Shown: positions 16,390 through 24,468, counted from the first letter of the stretch. The stretch is 35,092 bases of DNA from an uncultured Lachnospiraceae bacterium (GCA_947169235.1 CAMVOY010000026.1:1-35092); one strand, 5' to 3'. Program-made: numbers and translations. Notes: generated by a model from the sequence alone, not told the origin.

Positions 16390-16716
16390 TTAAAACTGCA
16401 TATTCATAATAGTCTTATACGCTTCGACCACGGTATTTTTTACCGCTGCCGTATACTGCAGTGATACCGTAGCCTTCTGCTGTGCGATCATCAGGTCATG
16501 AAGATTATCAGACTCTCCCGTGGCGCACTTTATCTTCTCTTCCTCAGCCTTGTTGGAGTAGTCGTTTGTCTCTGTGATAAGTCCCATGGCATCATCTAAT
16601 AGTGCCTGAAAGCCCTGGGATTTCTCGGCACGTGTCTGAGGTGCCAGAGGATTGGCCGTCTCGTAACGGCTCACACTCTCAAGTCCCTTGATCGCAGAAA
16701 TATTAGTAATATTCAT
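16390..16716 (-). CDS. fliE: Hook-basal body protein FliE
   Basis: Adaptor between the MS ring and the rod. The 108-residue product shows the family C-terminus TVSLQYTAAVKNTVVEAYKT and the DLHDLM-like segment (NLHDLMIAQQKA). AAGGATGAG precedes the ATG at 16716 with proper spacing; an in-frame GTG at 16722 overlaps this region and is rejected. It lies 72 nt after flgC. Confidence 0.93.
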   Translation of the reverse strand: MNITNISAIKGLESVSRYETANPLAPQTRAEKSQGFQALLDDAMGLITETNDYSNKAEEEKIKCATGESDNLHDLMIAQQKATVSLQYTAAVKNTVVEAYKTIMNMQF

Positions 16717-16788
16717 ATTCACTCATCCTTTACATGTATTCGAGTAAATTAACACCTGTGGTCTCAAATATCATTAAGTTAAAAACTA

Positions 16789-17223
16789 TTACTGGCCGAT
16801 CGAAAGCGCTCTCGTCGCCATGCTCTTTGACGCATTGAGCATAGTCACATTTGCTTCATAAGCACGTGTCGCATCGATCATGTTGGTCATCTCAGTCACG
16901 GTGTTGACATTCGGATACATAACATAACCATCCTCATTCGCATCCGGATGTGACGGATCATAAACCAACGCCCCCTCACTCGGATCCTCAACTATCCTTG
17001 TAACCTTGACACCCTTGCCGATATACTGACCTGCAAGTCCCAGTGTCTCTTTAAAGGTCGGGTATGCTTTTTCCTCGAACACGACCATTTTTCTTTTGTA
17101 TACATTTCCCTTGCCATCTCTCGTAGTATTGATGTTTGCAAGGTTCTCGGATATCGTATCCATACGCAGCTGCTGCGCGGTAAGTCCGGTAGCGCTGACA
17201 TCAAATGCTCCAAATACTGACAT
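16789..17223 (-). CDS. flgC: Proximal rod protein FlgC
   Basis: Rod subunit of the flagellar basal body. The N-terminal rod motif is SATGLTAQQLRMDTISENLA followed by NINTT, and the C-terminal motif is NMIDATRAYEANVTMLNASK. With the ATG at 17223 (MSVFGAF) the protein is 144 residues, the normal size. AAAGGAAG is six bases upstream; longer in-frame starts add an MTRTVVLQNERKMP-like leader with no family support. Confidence 0.94.
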   Translation of the reverse strand: MSVFGAFDVSATGLTAQQLRMDTISENLANINTTRDGKGNVYKRKMVVFEEKAYPTFKETLGLAGQYIGKGVKVTRIVEDPSEGALVYDPSHPDANEDGYVMYPNVNTVTEMTNMIDATRAYEANVTMLNASKSMATRALSIGQ

Positions 17224-17287
17224 AGGCATCTTCCTTTCGTTTTGCAAAACTACTGTTCGTGTCATGTCAAAAACAAACTGTTAAAAA

Positions 17288-17683
17288 TCACTTTCCGCCG
17301 CCGCTTATGGCAGCCTTCAGATCCTGGAACTCATGATTTATTGAAGTCATCAGAGTGTTGTAGCGGATCTGGTTTTTTGCGAGCTCGACATTCTCCGTGG
17401 TGATATCCACGTTGTTGCCGTCCATACGGTAGCTGAGCCCTGCCTGCTCCGTGTAGGTAGTCGCATTCAGATCGGATAAGTCCATCTCCGAAACAGTCTT
17501 GTTCAGATCATCCGTACCCCCGATCGCCCCTATGAGATAAGTCTCGAACTGCACATCCTTGCGCTTATATCCCGGCGTGTCCGCATTTGCGATGTTATTC
17601 GCGAGCACGTCGTTCCTTTTCCAACTGGCATCCGCTGCCTTGTCCAGGACATTCACATAGTTATAAGCTCCTGAAAGAATCAT
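17288..17683 (-). CDS. flgB: Proximal rod protein FlgB
   Basis: First rod subunit and, as in many Firmicutes, the first structural gene of the main flagellar operon. The 131 residues have the rod signature RNDVLANNIANADTPGYKRK and the C-terminal QIRYNTLMTSINHEF helix. AGGAGGG lies 5 nt before the ATG. It follows codY by 69 nt with a terminator-like hairpin between them, and I see no separate promoter in that gap. Confidence 0.95.
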   Translation of the reverse strand: MILSGAYNYVNVLDKAADASWKRNDVLANNIANADTPGYKRKDVQFETYLIGAIGGTDDLNKTVSEMDLSDLNATTYTEQAGLSYRMDGNNVDITTENVELAKNQIRYNTLMTSINHEFQDLKAAISGGGK

Positions 17684-17707
17684 ACCGTCCCTCCTTTCTC
17701 ATTTCTC

Positions 17708-17754
17708 ACAAAAACGCAAAGGCCTTCATGATCTCTCACAAATCCCTTTGCGTT
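17708..17754 (-). terminator. Terminator or attenuator between codY and flgB
   Basis: On the minus strand AACGCAAAGG (17745-17754, containing part of the codY stop) pairs perfectly over 10 bp with CCTTTGCGTT (17713-17722) and is followed by a T5 run. The 22-nt loop is large for an efficient terminator. Confidence 0.55.
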
Positions 17755-18538
17755 ACGAATTCCATTTCTCTTTATAGATACGCTCAAATTCATCATAAGC
17801 GATATCATTCAGTACCTCAATACGAGTACCCTTGACTCCCGCTGACTGTGTACGGATAAGTCTGGCACTCTCAAGCTTGCGAAGAGCATTTACCATCACG
17901 GATCTGGTCACATGATACTCACTTGCCAGCTGTGATGTGATAACCCTGCCGCTCATACCGTCAAGCGAATGAATAACAGCAGCAACAGACCTCTGCTCAA
18001 GATCGGACAGGGTCTTTATCGCTGATGATATAGCTTCTCTCTTGTTCATCTCCTCGCCTGTCTCAGCCAGAAGTGAGGTCGTCATCACGAGACCGATGAC
18101 CATGTTGCAGTACTCACACAGGATGATGTCATCGATGCGGAAGGTCTTGTCCTCACGATACACGAAAAATGTTCCGAGTCTCTCGCCATTCACAAGAGTC
18201 GGAGCTATGAGCGCCGTAAGTCCTTCTGCCTCGTACTCGTCGAGTCCCAAGGTCTCAAGATTTACATTTTCTTTGGTCGAGAGTACGCTTAAAAAGCGGT
18301 CGTTAAGCCGCTCATCCGCGCACGCGCCAAGATCAACATCCTTAAAGCCATCTATACCTCTGACTTCAGGATTCTTATACATACCGAGGATCTTACCCCT
18401 GCGGCTGATAACATATACACTGCTATTCAAAAACCCTCCGACCATCTCACAGATGTCGGAAAAAGCCACCTTCTGACCTCCGGTCTCGGTAAGCAGATGA
18501 TTAACTTTTCGGGTTCTATCCAAAAGCTCAATACTCAT
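17753..18538 (-). CDS. codY: GTP- and branched-chain amino acid-sensing repressor CodY
   Basis: Global nutritional regulator of low-GC Gram-positives. The 261-residue protein has the N-terminal GAF ligand domain (FLNSSVYVISRRGKILGMY) and a C-terminal winged helix with the near-invariant recognition segment SEYHVTRSVMVNALRKLESA (about 206-225) followed by VKGTRIEVLND. Its position directly before flgB resembles Bacillus subtilis and suggests co-transcription with flagellar genes. The Shine-Dalgarno is modest (GAAGGGG, 10 nt before the ATG). Confidence 0.97.
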   Translation of the reverse strand: MSIELLDRTRKVNHLLTETGGQKVAFSDICEMVGGFLNSSVYVISRRGKILGMYKNPEVRGIDGFKDVDLGACADERLNDRFLSVLSTKENVNLETLGLDEYEAEGLTALIAPTLVNGERLGTFFVYREDKTFRIDDIILCEYCNMVIGLVMTTSLLAETGEEMNKREAISSAIKTLSDLEQRSVAAVIHSLDGMSGRVITSQLASEYHVTRSVMVNALRKLESARLIRTQSAGVKGTRIEVLNDIAYDEFERIYKEKWNS

Positions 18539-18567
18539 TCAGCGTATACCCCTTCTGTATCTCTGAT

Positions 18568-18596
18568 ATTTTATCACAAATCTCCAAAAATGACAA
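18568..18596 (-). promoter_or_regulatory. SigmaA-like promoter for codY (and possibly flgB onward)
   Basis: Minus strand TTGTCA (18591-18596), 17 nt, TAAAAT (18568-18573); the -10 lies about 30 nt upstream of the codY ATG. Confidence 0.65.
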
Positions 18597-18612
18597 GACA
18601 TAATCTCATGAA

Positions 18613-20691
18613 TTAAGACTCGTCAGCCTCATCCTTCACCTGCTCAACGTAACCGCATTTTTCATCGGAGCAGGATAATTTACTACCTTTGTAGACCAAT
18701 AGATTTTGGCACTTTGGACACGTTTTGCCGGATGGTCGCTGCCACGTCATAACCTCACACTCAGGGTTGTTCTCACAGCCGTAGTACGGACGTCCCTTAC
18801 GTGTTCTCTTGATAACGATCTCACCACCGCATTTCGGACACTTGACTCCGATCTTTTCATAGTACGGTTTTGTGTTGCGACACTCCGGAAAACCGGGGCA
18901 TGCGAGGAACTTTCCATGCGGTCCGTATTTGATGACCATATTACGTCCGCAGTTCTCACATACTATATCGGTCACTTCGTCGTGAATCTCAACCTTTTCA
19001 AGCGCTTCTTCTGCTCTGTCCACGCTTTCTTTCAGATCCGGATAGAAATTCCTGATGACCGTCTTCCACTCCACGTTTCCTTCCGCGATTCCATCAAGCA
19101 ACGCCTCCATGGTAGCGGTAAAGTTCACATCCACGATACTCGGGAACTCTTCAACCATGATCTTGTTTACCACCTCACCGAGCTCGGTAAGGAATATGTT
19201 CTTTTTCTCCTTGGTGACATATCTTCTCGAGATAAGTGTTGTTATCGTAGGTGCATATGTACTCGGTCTGCCTATGCCCAATTCCTCCAATGCCTTCACA
19301 AGTGAAGCCTCGGTATAGTGCGCAGGCGGCTGAGTAAAGTGCTGTTCATCACGAAGCTCCTTTAACGTCAGCTTCGCATCCTCTTTAAGCTTTGAGAGAG
19401 CAGGATTGTTTTCAACCTTGTCCTCATCGCTCTGATATACCGACAAAAACCCCGGGAAAACGAGCTTTGAGCCGGCCGATGTAAACACATGACCCTTTCC
19501 CGCGATCTTTACTGAGATCGTCTCATACTTTGCAGAACTCATACGGCTCGCCACAAACCTTTTCCAGATAAGCTGATAGAGTCTGTACTGGTCCCTGGTC
19601 AACGAATCCTTGACCTCAGCCGGAGTCAGATCTACATATGTCGGACGGATAGCCTCATGTGCATCCTGGACATTTTTGCCCTGCTTGGCTGTCTGCTCCT
19701 TCTCAATGACATACTCGTCACCGTGGATTTGTCTGACATATTCCTTGCACGCTTTATCAGCTTCGTCTGATATACGCGTCGAATCCGTACGCAGATATGT
19801 GATAAGACCTATGATTCCGTGGCCTTTGACATTTACACCCTCGTATAACTGCTGAGCGACCTGCATCGTTTTTCTGGTCGGATAGTTCAAAACTTTTGCA
19901 CACTCCTGCTGAAGTGTGGACGTGGTAAACGGCAGAGGCGGCTTTTTCATCCTCTCTCCGTTCTTTATCTCCTCTACCTTGTAGGTAGCATTTTTCAGTT
20001 CCTTGAGTACTTTGTCAACTTCTTCCTTTGAAGCGAGCTCATCTTTACCGTTTTTCCCATAATACTTGGCTGTCAGAGGCTTCTTCACACCCGGTACCAT
20101 AAAGTCAGCCTCGAGACTCCAAAACTCCCTCGGAATGAACTCATCTATCTCTTTTTCCCTGTCCGCGATAATCCTAAGCGCCACAGACTGAACTCGTCCT
20201 GCTGAAAGTCCTCTCTTAACCTTTGCCCAGAGAAGCGGCGAGATCGAATATCCCACCATACGGTCCAGAACTCGTCTGGCCTGCTGAGCATCCACGAGTC
20301 CCATGTCGATATCACGAGATTCCTTGAGAGACTGCTTCACTGCGTTCTTTGTTATCTCGTTAAAGGTGATCCTGCTGGTTTTCTTCGGATCCAGATCGAG
20401 TGCCGCGGTCAGGTGCCATGATATAGCTTCACCCTCGCGGTCAGGGTCCGTTGCCAGGAATATCTTGTCAGCCTTTTTGACTTCCTTCCTAAGCGCCGCC
20501 AGTAGCTCTCCCTTACCTCTGATAGTGATATATTTGGGTTCGAAATCATGTTCCGGATCAAAACCCATCTGACTTTTCGGCAAATCTCTTACATGGCCAT
20601 TTGACGCCATTACTTCGTAGTTTTTGCCCAAAAAACGCTGAATCGTCTTTGATTTGGCAGGCGACTCCACGATGATCAGATTTTTTGACAT
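18613..20691 (-). CDS. topA: DNA topoisomerase I (type IA)
   Basis: Relaxes negative supercoils by single-strand passage. The 692 residues begin with a TOPRIM domain (IVESPAKSKTI; acidic DPDREGEAI), have the active-site tyrosine Y299 in GLITYLRTDSTR, and end with three four-cysteine zinc ribbons (C578/581/598/604, C618/621/639/645, C658/661/674/679). Full length. The ATG follows GAGGG. It is framed by a sigmaA-like promoter upstream and the codY promoter downstream. Confidence 0.97.
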   Translation of the reverse strand: MSKNLIIVESPAKSKTIQRFLGKNYEVMASNGHVRDLPKSQMGFDPEHDFEPKYITIRGKGELLAALRKEVKKADKIFLATDPDREGEAISWHLTAALDLDPKKTSRITFNEITKNAVKQSLKESRDIDMGLVDAQQARRVLDRMVGYSISPLLWAKVKRGLSAGRVQSVALRIIADREKEIDEFIPREFWSLEADFMVPGVKKPLTAKYYGKNGKDELASKEEVDKVLKELKNATYKVEEIKNGERMKKPPLPFTTSTLQQECAKVLNYPTRKTMQVAQQLYEGVNVKGHGIIGLITYLRTDSTRISDEADKACKEYVRQIHGDEYVIEKEQTAKQGKNVQDAHEAIRPTYVDLTPAEVKDSLTRDQYRLYQLIWKRFVASRMSSAKYETISVKIAGKGHVFTSAGSKLVFPGFLSVYQSDEDKVENNPALSKLKEDAKLTLKELRDEQHFTQPPAHYTEASLVKALEELGIGRPSTYAPTITTLISRRYVTKEKKNIFLTELGEVVNKIMVEEFPSIVDVNFTATMEALLDGIAEGNVEWKTVIRNFYPDLKESVDRAEEALEKVEIHDEVTDIVCENCGRNMVIKYGPHGKFLACPGFPECRNTKPYYEKIGVKCPKCGGEIVIKRTRKGRPYYGCENNPECEVMTWQRPSGKTCPKCQNLLVYKGSKLSCSDEKCGYVEQVKDEADES

Positions 20692-20729
20692 GTTGGTTCC
20701 CTCGCTTCATTTTTAGAGTTTCGAATACT

Positions 20730-20758
20730 ACCATACAACAAAATTTTTTTTGATGCAA
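20730..20758 (-). promoter_or_regulatory. SigmaA-like promoter for topA
   Basis: Minus strand TTGCAT (20753-20758), 17 nt, TATGGT (20730-20735), about 40 nt upstream of the topA ATG. The hairpin elements lie outside the promoter, on its dprA side. Confidence 0.55.
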
Positions 20759-20856
20759 GAGGAAATTTTCACACGCCTTGTCAAAATGTCTGACAAGCGT
20801 CTGATTTTTCGGAACTTGCCCGACAGAAAAATTTTTTTGACGCTTTCTACTGGTGT

Positions 20857-21014
20857 CTACAAGGGGTCAGACTGTTTGAGCGTATATCTGATCGGGCACG
20901 CTTTCGCTTTTTTCTTGAACGTAGCGGTGCATGGTGGCAAAATACGCCACCTACGCACCGACGTTCAAGACACATCCCGATCAGTGATATACTTCTCAAA
21001 CAGTCTTCCCGTAG
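20857..21014 (+). repeat. Structured palindromic element, copy 3 (plus orientation)
   Basis: Outer AGACTGTTTGAG (20869-20880) with its perfect complement at 20995-21006, extended loosely by GGG/CCC and CTAC/GTAG. P1 CTGATCGGG/CCCGATCAG (20888-20896/20976-20984); box A CACGCTTTCGCTTTTTT (20897-20913) opposite ACACAT (20970-20975); P2 CTTGAACGT/ACGTTCAAG (20914-20922/20961-20969); AG bulge; CGGTGC/GCACCG and GGTGGC/GCCACC. Relative to copy 1, both sides of each changed pair have changed. Confidence 0.8.
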
Positions 21015-21082
21015 TCTTACAGATGCGAGAGACTGAAAGCGTACCGGGATTTCTTAACTATAGCCTGCTGCAAGTCTGGGGA

Positions 21083-21240
21083 GAGGTGGTTCGAGAAGCA
21101 TGTAACTGTCCGGGATGTGTATCATACGTCGTTGCGCAGGCGAGGTTAGGAAACTCGAAGAGTTTCCTTCGAGCCGCACAACGTGACGTATGATAAAAAA
21201 GAGAAAGCGTGCCCGGACAGACATGCACTCGAACCACCTC
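21083..21240 (-). repeat. Structured palindromic element, copy 4 (minus orientation)
   Basis: Minus-strand reading: outer GAGGTGGTTCGAG with its perfect complement (21228-21240/21083-21095), P1 CTGTCCGGG/CCCGGACAG (21212-21220/21106-21114), box A CACGCTTTCTCTTTTTT (21195-21211) opposite ACACAT (21115-21120), P2 ATCATACGT/ACGTATGAT (21186-21194/21121-21129), CA bulge, CGTTG/CAACG. The terminal hairpin is 18 nt longer than in the other copies. It begins 8 nt after the dprA stop. Confidence 0.8.
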
Positions 21241-21248
21241 GACAATAG

Positions 21249-22430
21249 TTACATACGTATAAAATGGTCTCTTGAACTCTCCCTTATATACCGATTCTTC
21301 TTAAGCCTCGTAACTATACGAAGAGTGTTCGCATATGTTCCTTGCGCACTTGCTGCTAATGTAGCTAGGGAAATCGGCGTCTCGTGGATCATTTCAAGTA
21401 TCGATGACTCTTCCGGTGAGAGTCCCGGCAAATTGTCTGACTCATTACGAGGTCTGATATTATAATACTCAAGTATATCATCAGGTGAGATGACAGGAAT
21501 GGCACCCTGACGTATGAGCCGATTACAACCAACTGATAACTCGTCACCGATGCGCCCCGGTATAACAAAAACATCTTTTCCTTGCTCCAGAGCTGCATCA
21601 ACAGTGATGAGTGAACCGGAGCGCTGTCGAGCCTCGACGAGAAGCAGACCGTCAGATAATCCGCTTATGATCCGATTGCGCATGGGGAAGTTCGCAGACA
21701 TCGCTCCGTAATCGGATGGATACTCGCTTATAAGTCCGCCTCTTTGTTTCAGGTCATTATAGATCTTCTCATTGCAACGTGGATAGATGACCTCCACACC
21801 ACACCCGAGTATTGCAAAGGTATCACCGCCTGCCTCAAGCGCGCCGCGATGACTCCAACCATCTACTCCCTTTGCCATGCCGCTGATAACGGCCATGCCC
21901 GCCTGCGCAAGCCTATAACCGAAAAGTCTCGCCATGTCTCTTCCATAAGGGGTACACTCTCTCGCACCGACTATTCCTATCGCCTTCTGATCGGGATCAG
22001 GGAGCCTGCCGAGTACGAAAAGCTGCTCGGGTGCATTTTTCAGGTTTAAGAGTTTTTGGGGATACTCTTTGTCTTTTTTTGTGATAAATCTAACGTCTTT
22101 TTTATTCACCCTTTCATACTCACCATGAATCTTTGTTCTGCCCGACGGCTCCGCCAGTTTCTCCATGACAGAATGAGGGATATTATACCTTCTTCTTTTG
22201 GATTTTTCTTCTATATTATAACCCATATAATCACGAATACTAATCTGCTTATCTCCTGACTTCATAATAAATCCAAATCTGTATTTCCTGATACGGGTTT
22301 CAACCTCTTTTTGGGAGGAAAGAAAAAGAGAAACAATATCACCAAATATCTCCAGCAGGATCTGCTTACCCACGGGGCCTATACCGACAATCTGGGCTAT
22401 CCAAAAATCTGCTATTTTTTCAATATCCAT
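21249..22430 (-). CDS. dprA: DNA processing protein DprA/Smf
   Basis: Loads RecA on incoming single-stranded DNA during transformation. The 393-residue protein has an N-terminal SAM/HhH-like region, the Rossmann-like core (IGIVGARECTPYGRDMARLF, ISGMAKGVDGWSHRGAL, FPMRNRIISGLSDGLLLVEA, GSLITVDAALEQGKDVF), and a C-terminal winged helix. GGAGGTGAG precedes the ATG, and the start overlaps the comM stop by one base. With comM it forms a competence pair; whether this organism transforms cannot be told from here. Confidence 0.95.
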   Translation of the reverse strand: MDIEKIADFWIAQIVGIGPVGKQILLEIFGDIVSLFLSSQKEVETRIRKYRFGFIMKSGDKQISIRDYMGYNIEEKSKRRRYNIPHSVMEKLAEPSGRTKIHGEYERVNKKDVRFITKKDKEYPQKLLNLKNAPEQLFVLGRLPDPDQKAIGIVGARECTPYGRDMARLFGYRLAQAGMAVISGMAKGVDGWSHRGALEAGGDTFAILGCGVEVIYPRCNEKIYNDLKQRGGLISEYPSDYGAMSANFPMRNRIISGLSDGLLLVEARQRSGSLITVDAALEQGKDVFVIPGRIGDELSVGCNRLIRQGAIPVISPDDILEYYNIRPRNESDNLPGLSPEESSILEMIHETPISLATLAASAQGTYANTLRIVTRLKKNRYIRESSRDHFIRM

Positions 22431-23959
22431 TAACGCTCACCTCCCCAATATTTTTTGTTGATCGACCGTAAGGTTATCGCGCGGGCAAGATGGTCTGTCG
22501 TAATGTCCTGCGTCTGCTCACGGTCCGCTATCGTGCGGGCGACACGTATGATACGGGTGAGTCGTCTCATACTGCACTCCTCTTCCTCGAAAAACTCTTT
22601 CAGGTATTCCATCTCCGCTGACCCCAAAGGACAATACTTTTCCATATCGTGACCCGATAACTCGCTGTTGTACGAAAAAGTTTCCGTACGGTACCTCTTC
22701 TGCTGGATCGCTATCGTACGTTCAACACGGCTTCTGATCTGCTCAGATGTCTCTCCGTGAGAACCGTAAAGACCAAACTCAGGCATCGAAAGCTCCACGC
22801 TCAAATCCATGCGATCTAGTAAAGGCTCACTTATTTTGTCCAGATATCTGTGTATCTCACCCATGGTGCACCTGCATTTCTCCCTGTCAGGGAAAAATCC
22901 GCAGCGACACGGATTCATCGCCGCCATAAAGATACAGTCACACGGATATCTCTGTGAACCCTCGAGTCTGGATACGGTGATATAACCTTCCTCCATAGGC
23001 TGCCGCAAAACCTCTATCGTGGATTTGGAATATTCGGGGAGTTCATCAAGAAAGAGAATACCCTTTGATGCGAGTGTGATCTCTCCGGGGGTCGGTGTTC
23101 TACCGCCACCGGTAAGCGCGGTCTGGGTACAGGTGTGATGCGGAGCACGAAACGGTCTGTCGATCATTATCGGATGTTCCTTTGAGAGCAGTCCGCAGAT
23201 AGAGTATATCTTTGTGATCTCCAGGCATTCCTCCATGGAAAGAGCCGGCATGATAGTAGGTATCCTCTTTGCGAGCATCGTCTTTCCTGATCCCGGGGGT
23301 CCGATCATCAGGAGATTGTGCATGCCGCTCACTGCGATCTCGGCTGCGAACTTTCCCTCTTGTTGTCCGATGATATCAGAAAAATCATCCGGACTGCTTA
23401 GTCTTTTTCTAAAGGATTCAAAAGACTCCCTCACGGGAGAGATGGGATCACTGCCATCCAGATGGGCAACTGCATCCCTCAGATGTGATACACCTATCAC
23501 CTCGACATCGCTTAAGACACTTCCTTCGAAGGCATTATCGTAAGGTACGATAAATCTTTTAATCCCTTCCTCGCGTCCTTTTAGTATCATGGCCAGAACG
23601 CCGTTGACACTGTGGATCTCTCCGTCAAGGCCAAGCTCACCGATAAACATCGTATCTTTGGCTGTATCCTCGGAAAGGTGACCGAAGACAATCAAAAGAG
23701 AGACCGCGATCGCCAGATCGAAGCTGTTGCCTTCTTTTTTCAGATTTGCAGGGGATAGATTGATAGTGATCCTTTTGGCCGGAAACCTGTAGCCCAGATT
23801 ACCTACAGCAATGCGAACGCGTTCTCTGGCCTCCTTCACTGCCGAAGCCAGATATCCGACCATTTCAAAGACCGGCAGACCATCCCTGACATCGACCTCG
23901 ATCCGTATGGATCTGGCCGTGAATCCGGATACATCTGCCGCCTGAACGTATGTATACAT
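22430..23959 (-). CDS. comM: YifB/ComM family AAA ATPase
   Basis: Helicase-like ATPase of the Mg-chelatase family; ComM promotes branch migration during natural transformation. The 509 residues have an N-terminal Lon protease-like S5 fold domain, Walker A GPPGSGKT (220-227), Walker B ILFLDELPEY, and the cysteine cluster NPCRCGFFPDREKCRC typical of this family. The ATG is 4 nt after GGAGGG, which lies inside a perfect hairpin. It sits 38 nt after nrdR, so nrdR-comM-dprA is likely one operon. Confidence 0.94.
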   Translation of the reverse strand: MYTYVQAADVSGFTARSIRIEVDVRDGLPVFEMVGYLASAVKEARERVRIAVGNLGYRFPAKRITINLSPANLKKEGNSFDLAIAVSLLIVFGHLSEDTAKDTMFIGELGLDGEIHSVNGVLAMILKGREEGIKRFIVPYDNAFEGSVLSDVEVIGVSHLRDAVAHLDGSDPISPVRESFESFRKRLSSPDDFSDIIGQQEGKFAAEIAVSGMHNLLMIGPPGSGKTMLAKRIPTIMPALSMEECLEITKIYSICGLLSKEHPIMIDRPFRAPHHTCTQTALTGGGRTPTPGEITLASKGILFLDELPEYSKSTIEVLRQPMEEGYITVSRLEGSQRYPCDCIFMAAMNPCRCGFFPDREKCRCTMGEIHRYLDKISEPLLDRMDLSVELSMPEFGLYGSHGETSEQIRSRVERTIAIQQKRYRTETFSYNSELSGHDMEKYCPLGSAEMEYLKEFFEEEECSMRRLTRIIRVARTIADREQTQDITTDHLARAITLRSINKKYWGGER

Positions 23960-23963
23960 ATTT

Positions 23964-23980
23964 CCCTCCTGACCGGAGGG
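23964..23980 (-). promoter_or_regulatory. Hairpin covering the comM ribosome binding site
   Basis: CCCTCC (minus strand, 23975-23980) pairs perfectly with GGAGGG (23964-23969) over a 5-nt loop. The 3' arm is the comM Shine-Dalgarno, so ribosome access would need this small stem to open. Confidence 0.5.
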
Positions 23981-23997
23981 TCTTTGTTGCTATATCA

Positions 23998-24468
23998 TCA
24001 TAACGCAGATAACTTCTGCTTGTCAAGGATTTTCTTGATCTCATCCATGAAAGTATTCACATCCTTGAACTCACGATACACTGACGCAAAACGAACATAA
24101 GCGACAGGATCGAGCTCCTGAAGCTTGTCCATGAGGATCTCTCCGATCATGGAGCTGGGCACCTCTTTTTTTCCGAGATTGAAGATCGTACTCTCCACGG
24201 AATCAACCAAAGCATTTATCTGATCAACAGAGATTGGTCTTTTGATGCATGAACGGAACACACCCTTCTCCACCTTCACACGATCATACGGCTCTCTCTC
24301 CTCATTCTTTTTGATGATGAGAAGCGGCATAGCCTCAAGCTTTTCATAGGTGGTAAAACGCTTTCCACATGCTAAACACTCTCTACGTCTGCGGATAGAA
24401 CTGTTGTCATCCGCCGGACGTGAATCGATAACCTTGGTATCCAAGGCTCCACAAACCGGACACTTCAT
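23998..24468 (-). CDS. nrdR: Transcriptional repressor NrdR
   Basis: ATP/dATP-sensing repressor of ribonucleotide reductase genes. The 156 residues contain the N-terminal zinc ribbon (C3, C6, C31, C34) with the DSRPADDNSSIRRRRECLAC signature and an ATP-cone (residues about 49-139). Typical family length. GGAGGAG lies 8 nt before the ATG. No nrd genes are in the window, and I could not identify a clear NrdR box upstream. Confidence 0.96.
   Translation of the reverse strand: MKCPVCGALDTKVIDSRPADDNSSIRRRRECLACGKRFTTYEKLEAMPLLIIKKNEEREPYDRVKVEKGVFRSCIKRPISVDQINALVDSVESTIFNLGKKEVPSSMIGEILMDKLQELDPVAYVRFASVYREFKDVNTFMDEIKKILDKQKLSAL

Larger units (their letters stand above)
20692..21248. other. 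Gene-free 557-nt gap between dprA and topA
   Basis: Holds the topA promoter, a stretch without recognisable features (20759-20856), and two structured palindromic elements in opposite orientation (20857-21014 and 21083-21240). A plus-strand open frame crosses the region, but its apparent peptide merely translates the palindromes. Confidence 0.75.

Noticed and set aside
20750-21193. A plus-strand open frame over copies 3 and 4 whose peptide (GHAFAFFLNV...LRTDVQDTS) resembles translations of the elements at 10757-11160
   Set aside because: The resemblance follows from the conserved loop boxes. In copy 4 the same frame contains stops, copy 2 reads it from the opposite strand, and no ribosome binding site is present. 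The pairing pattern explains the conservation better than coding does.
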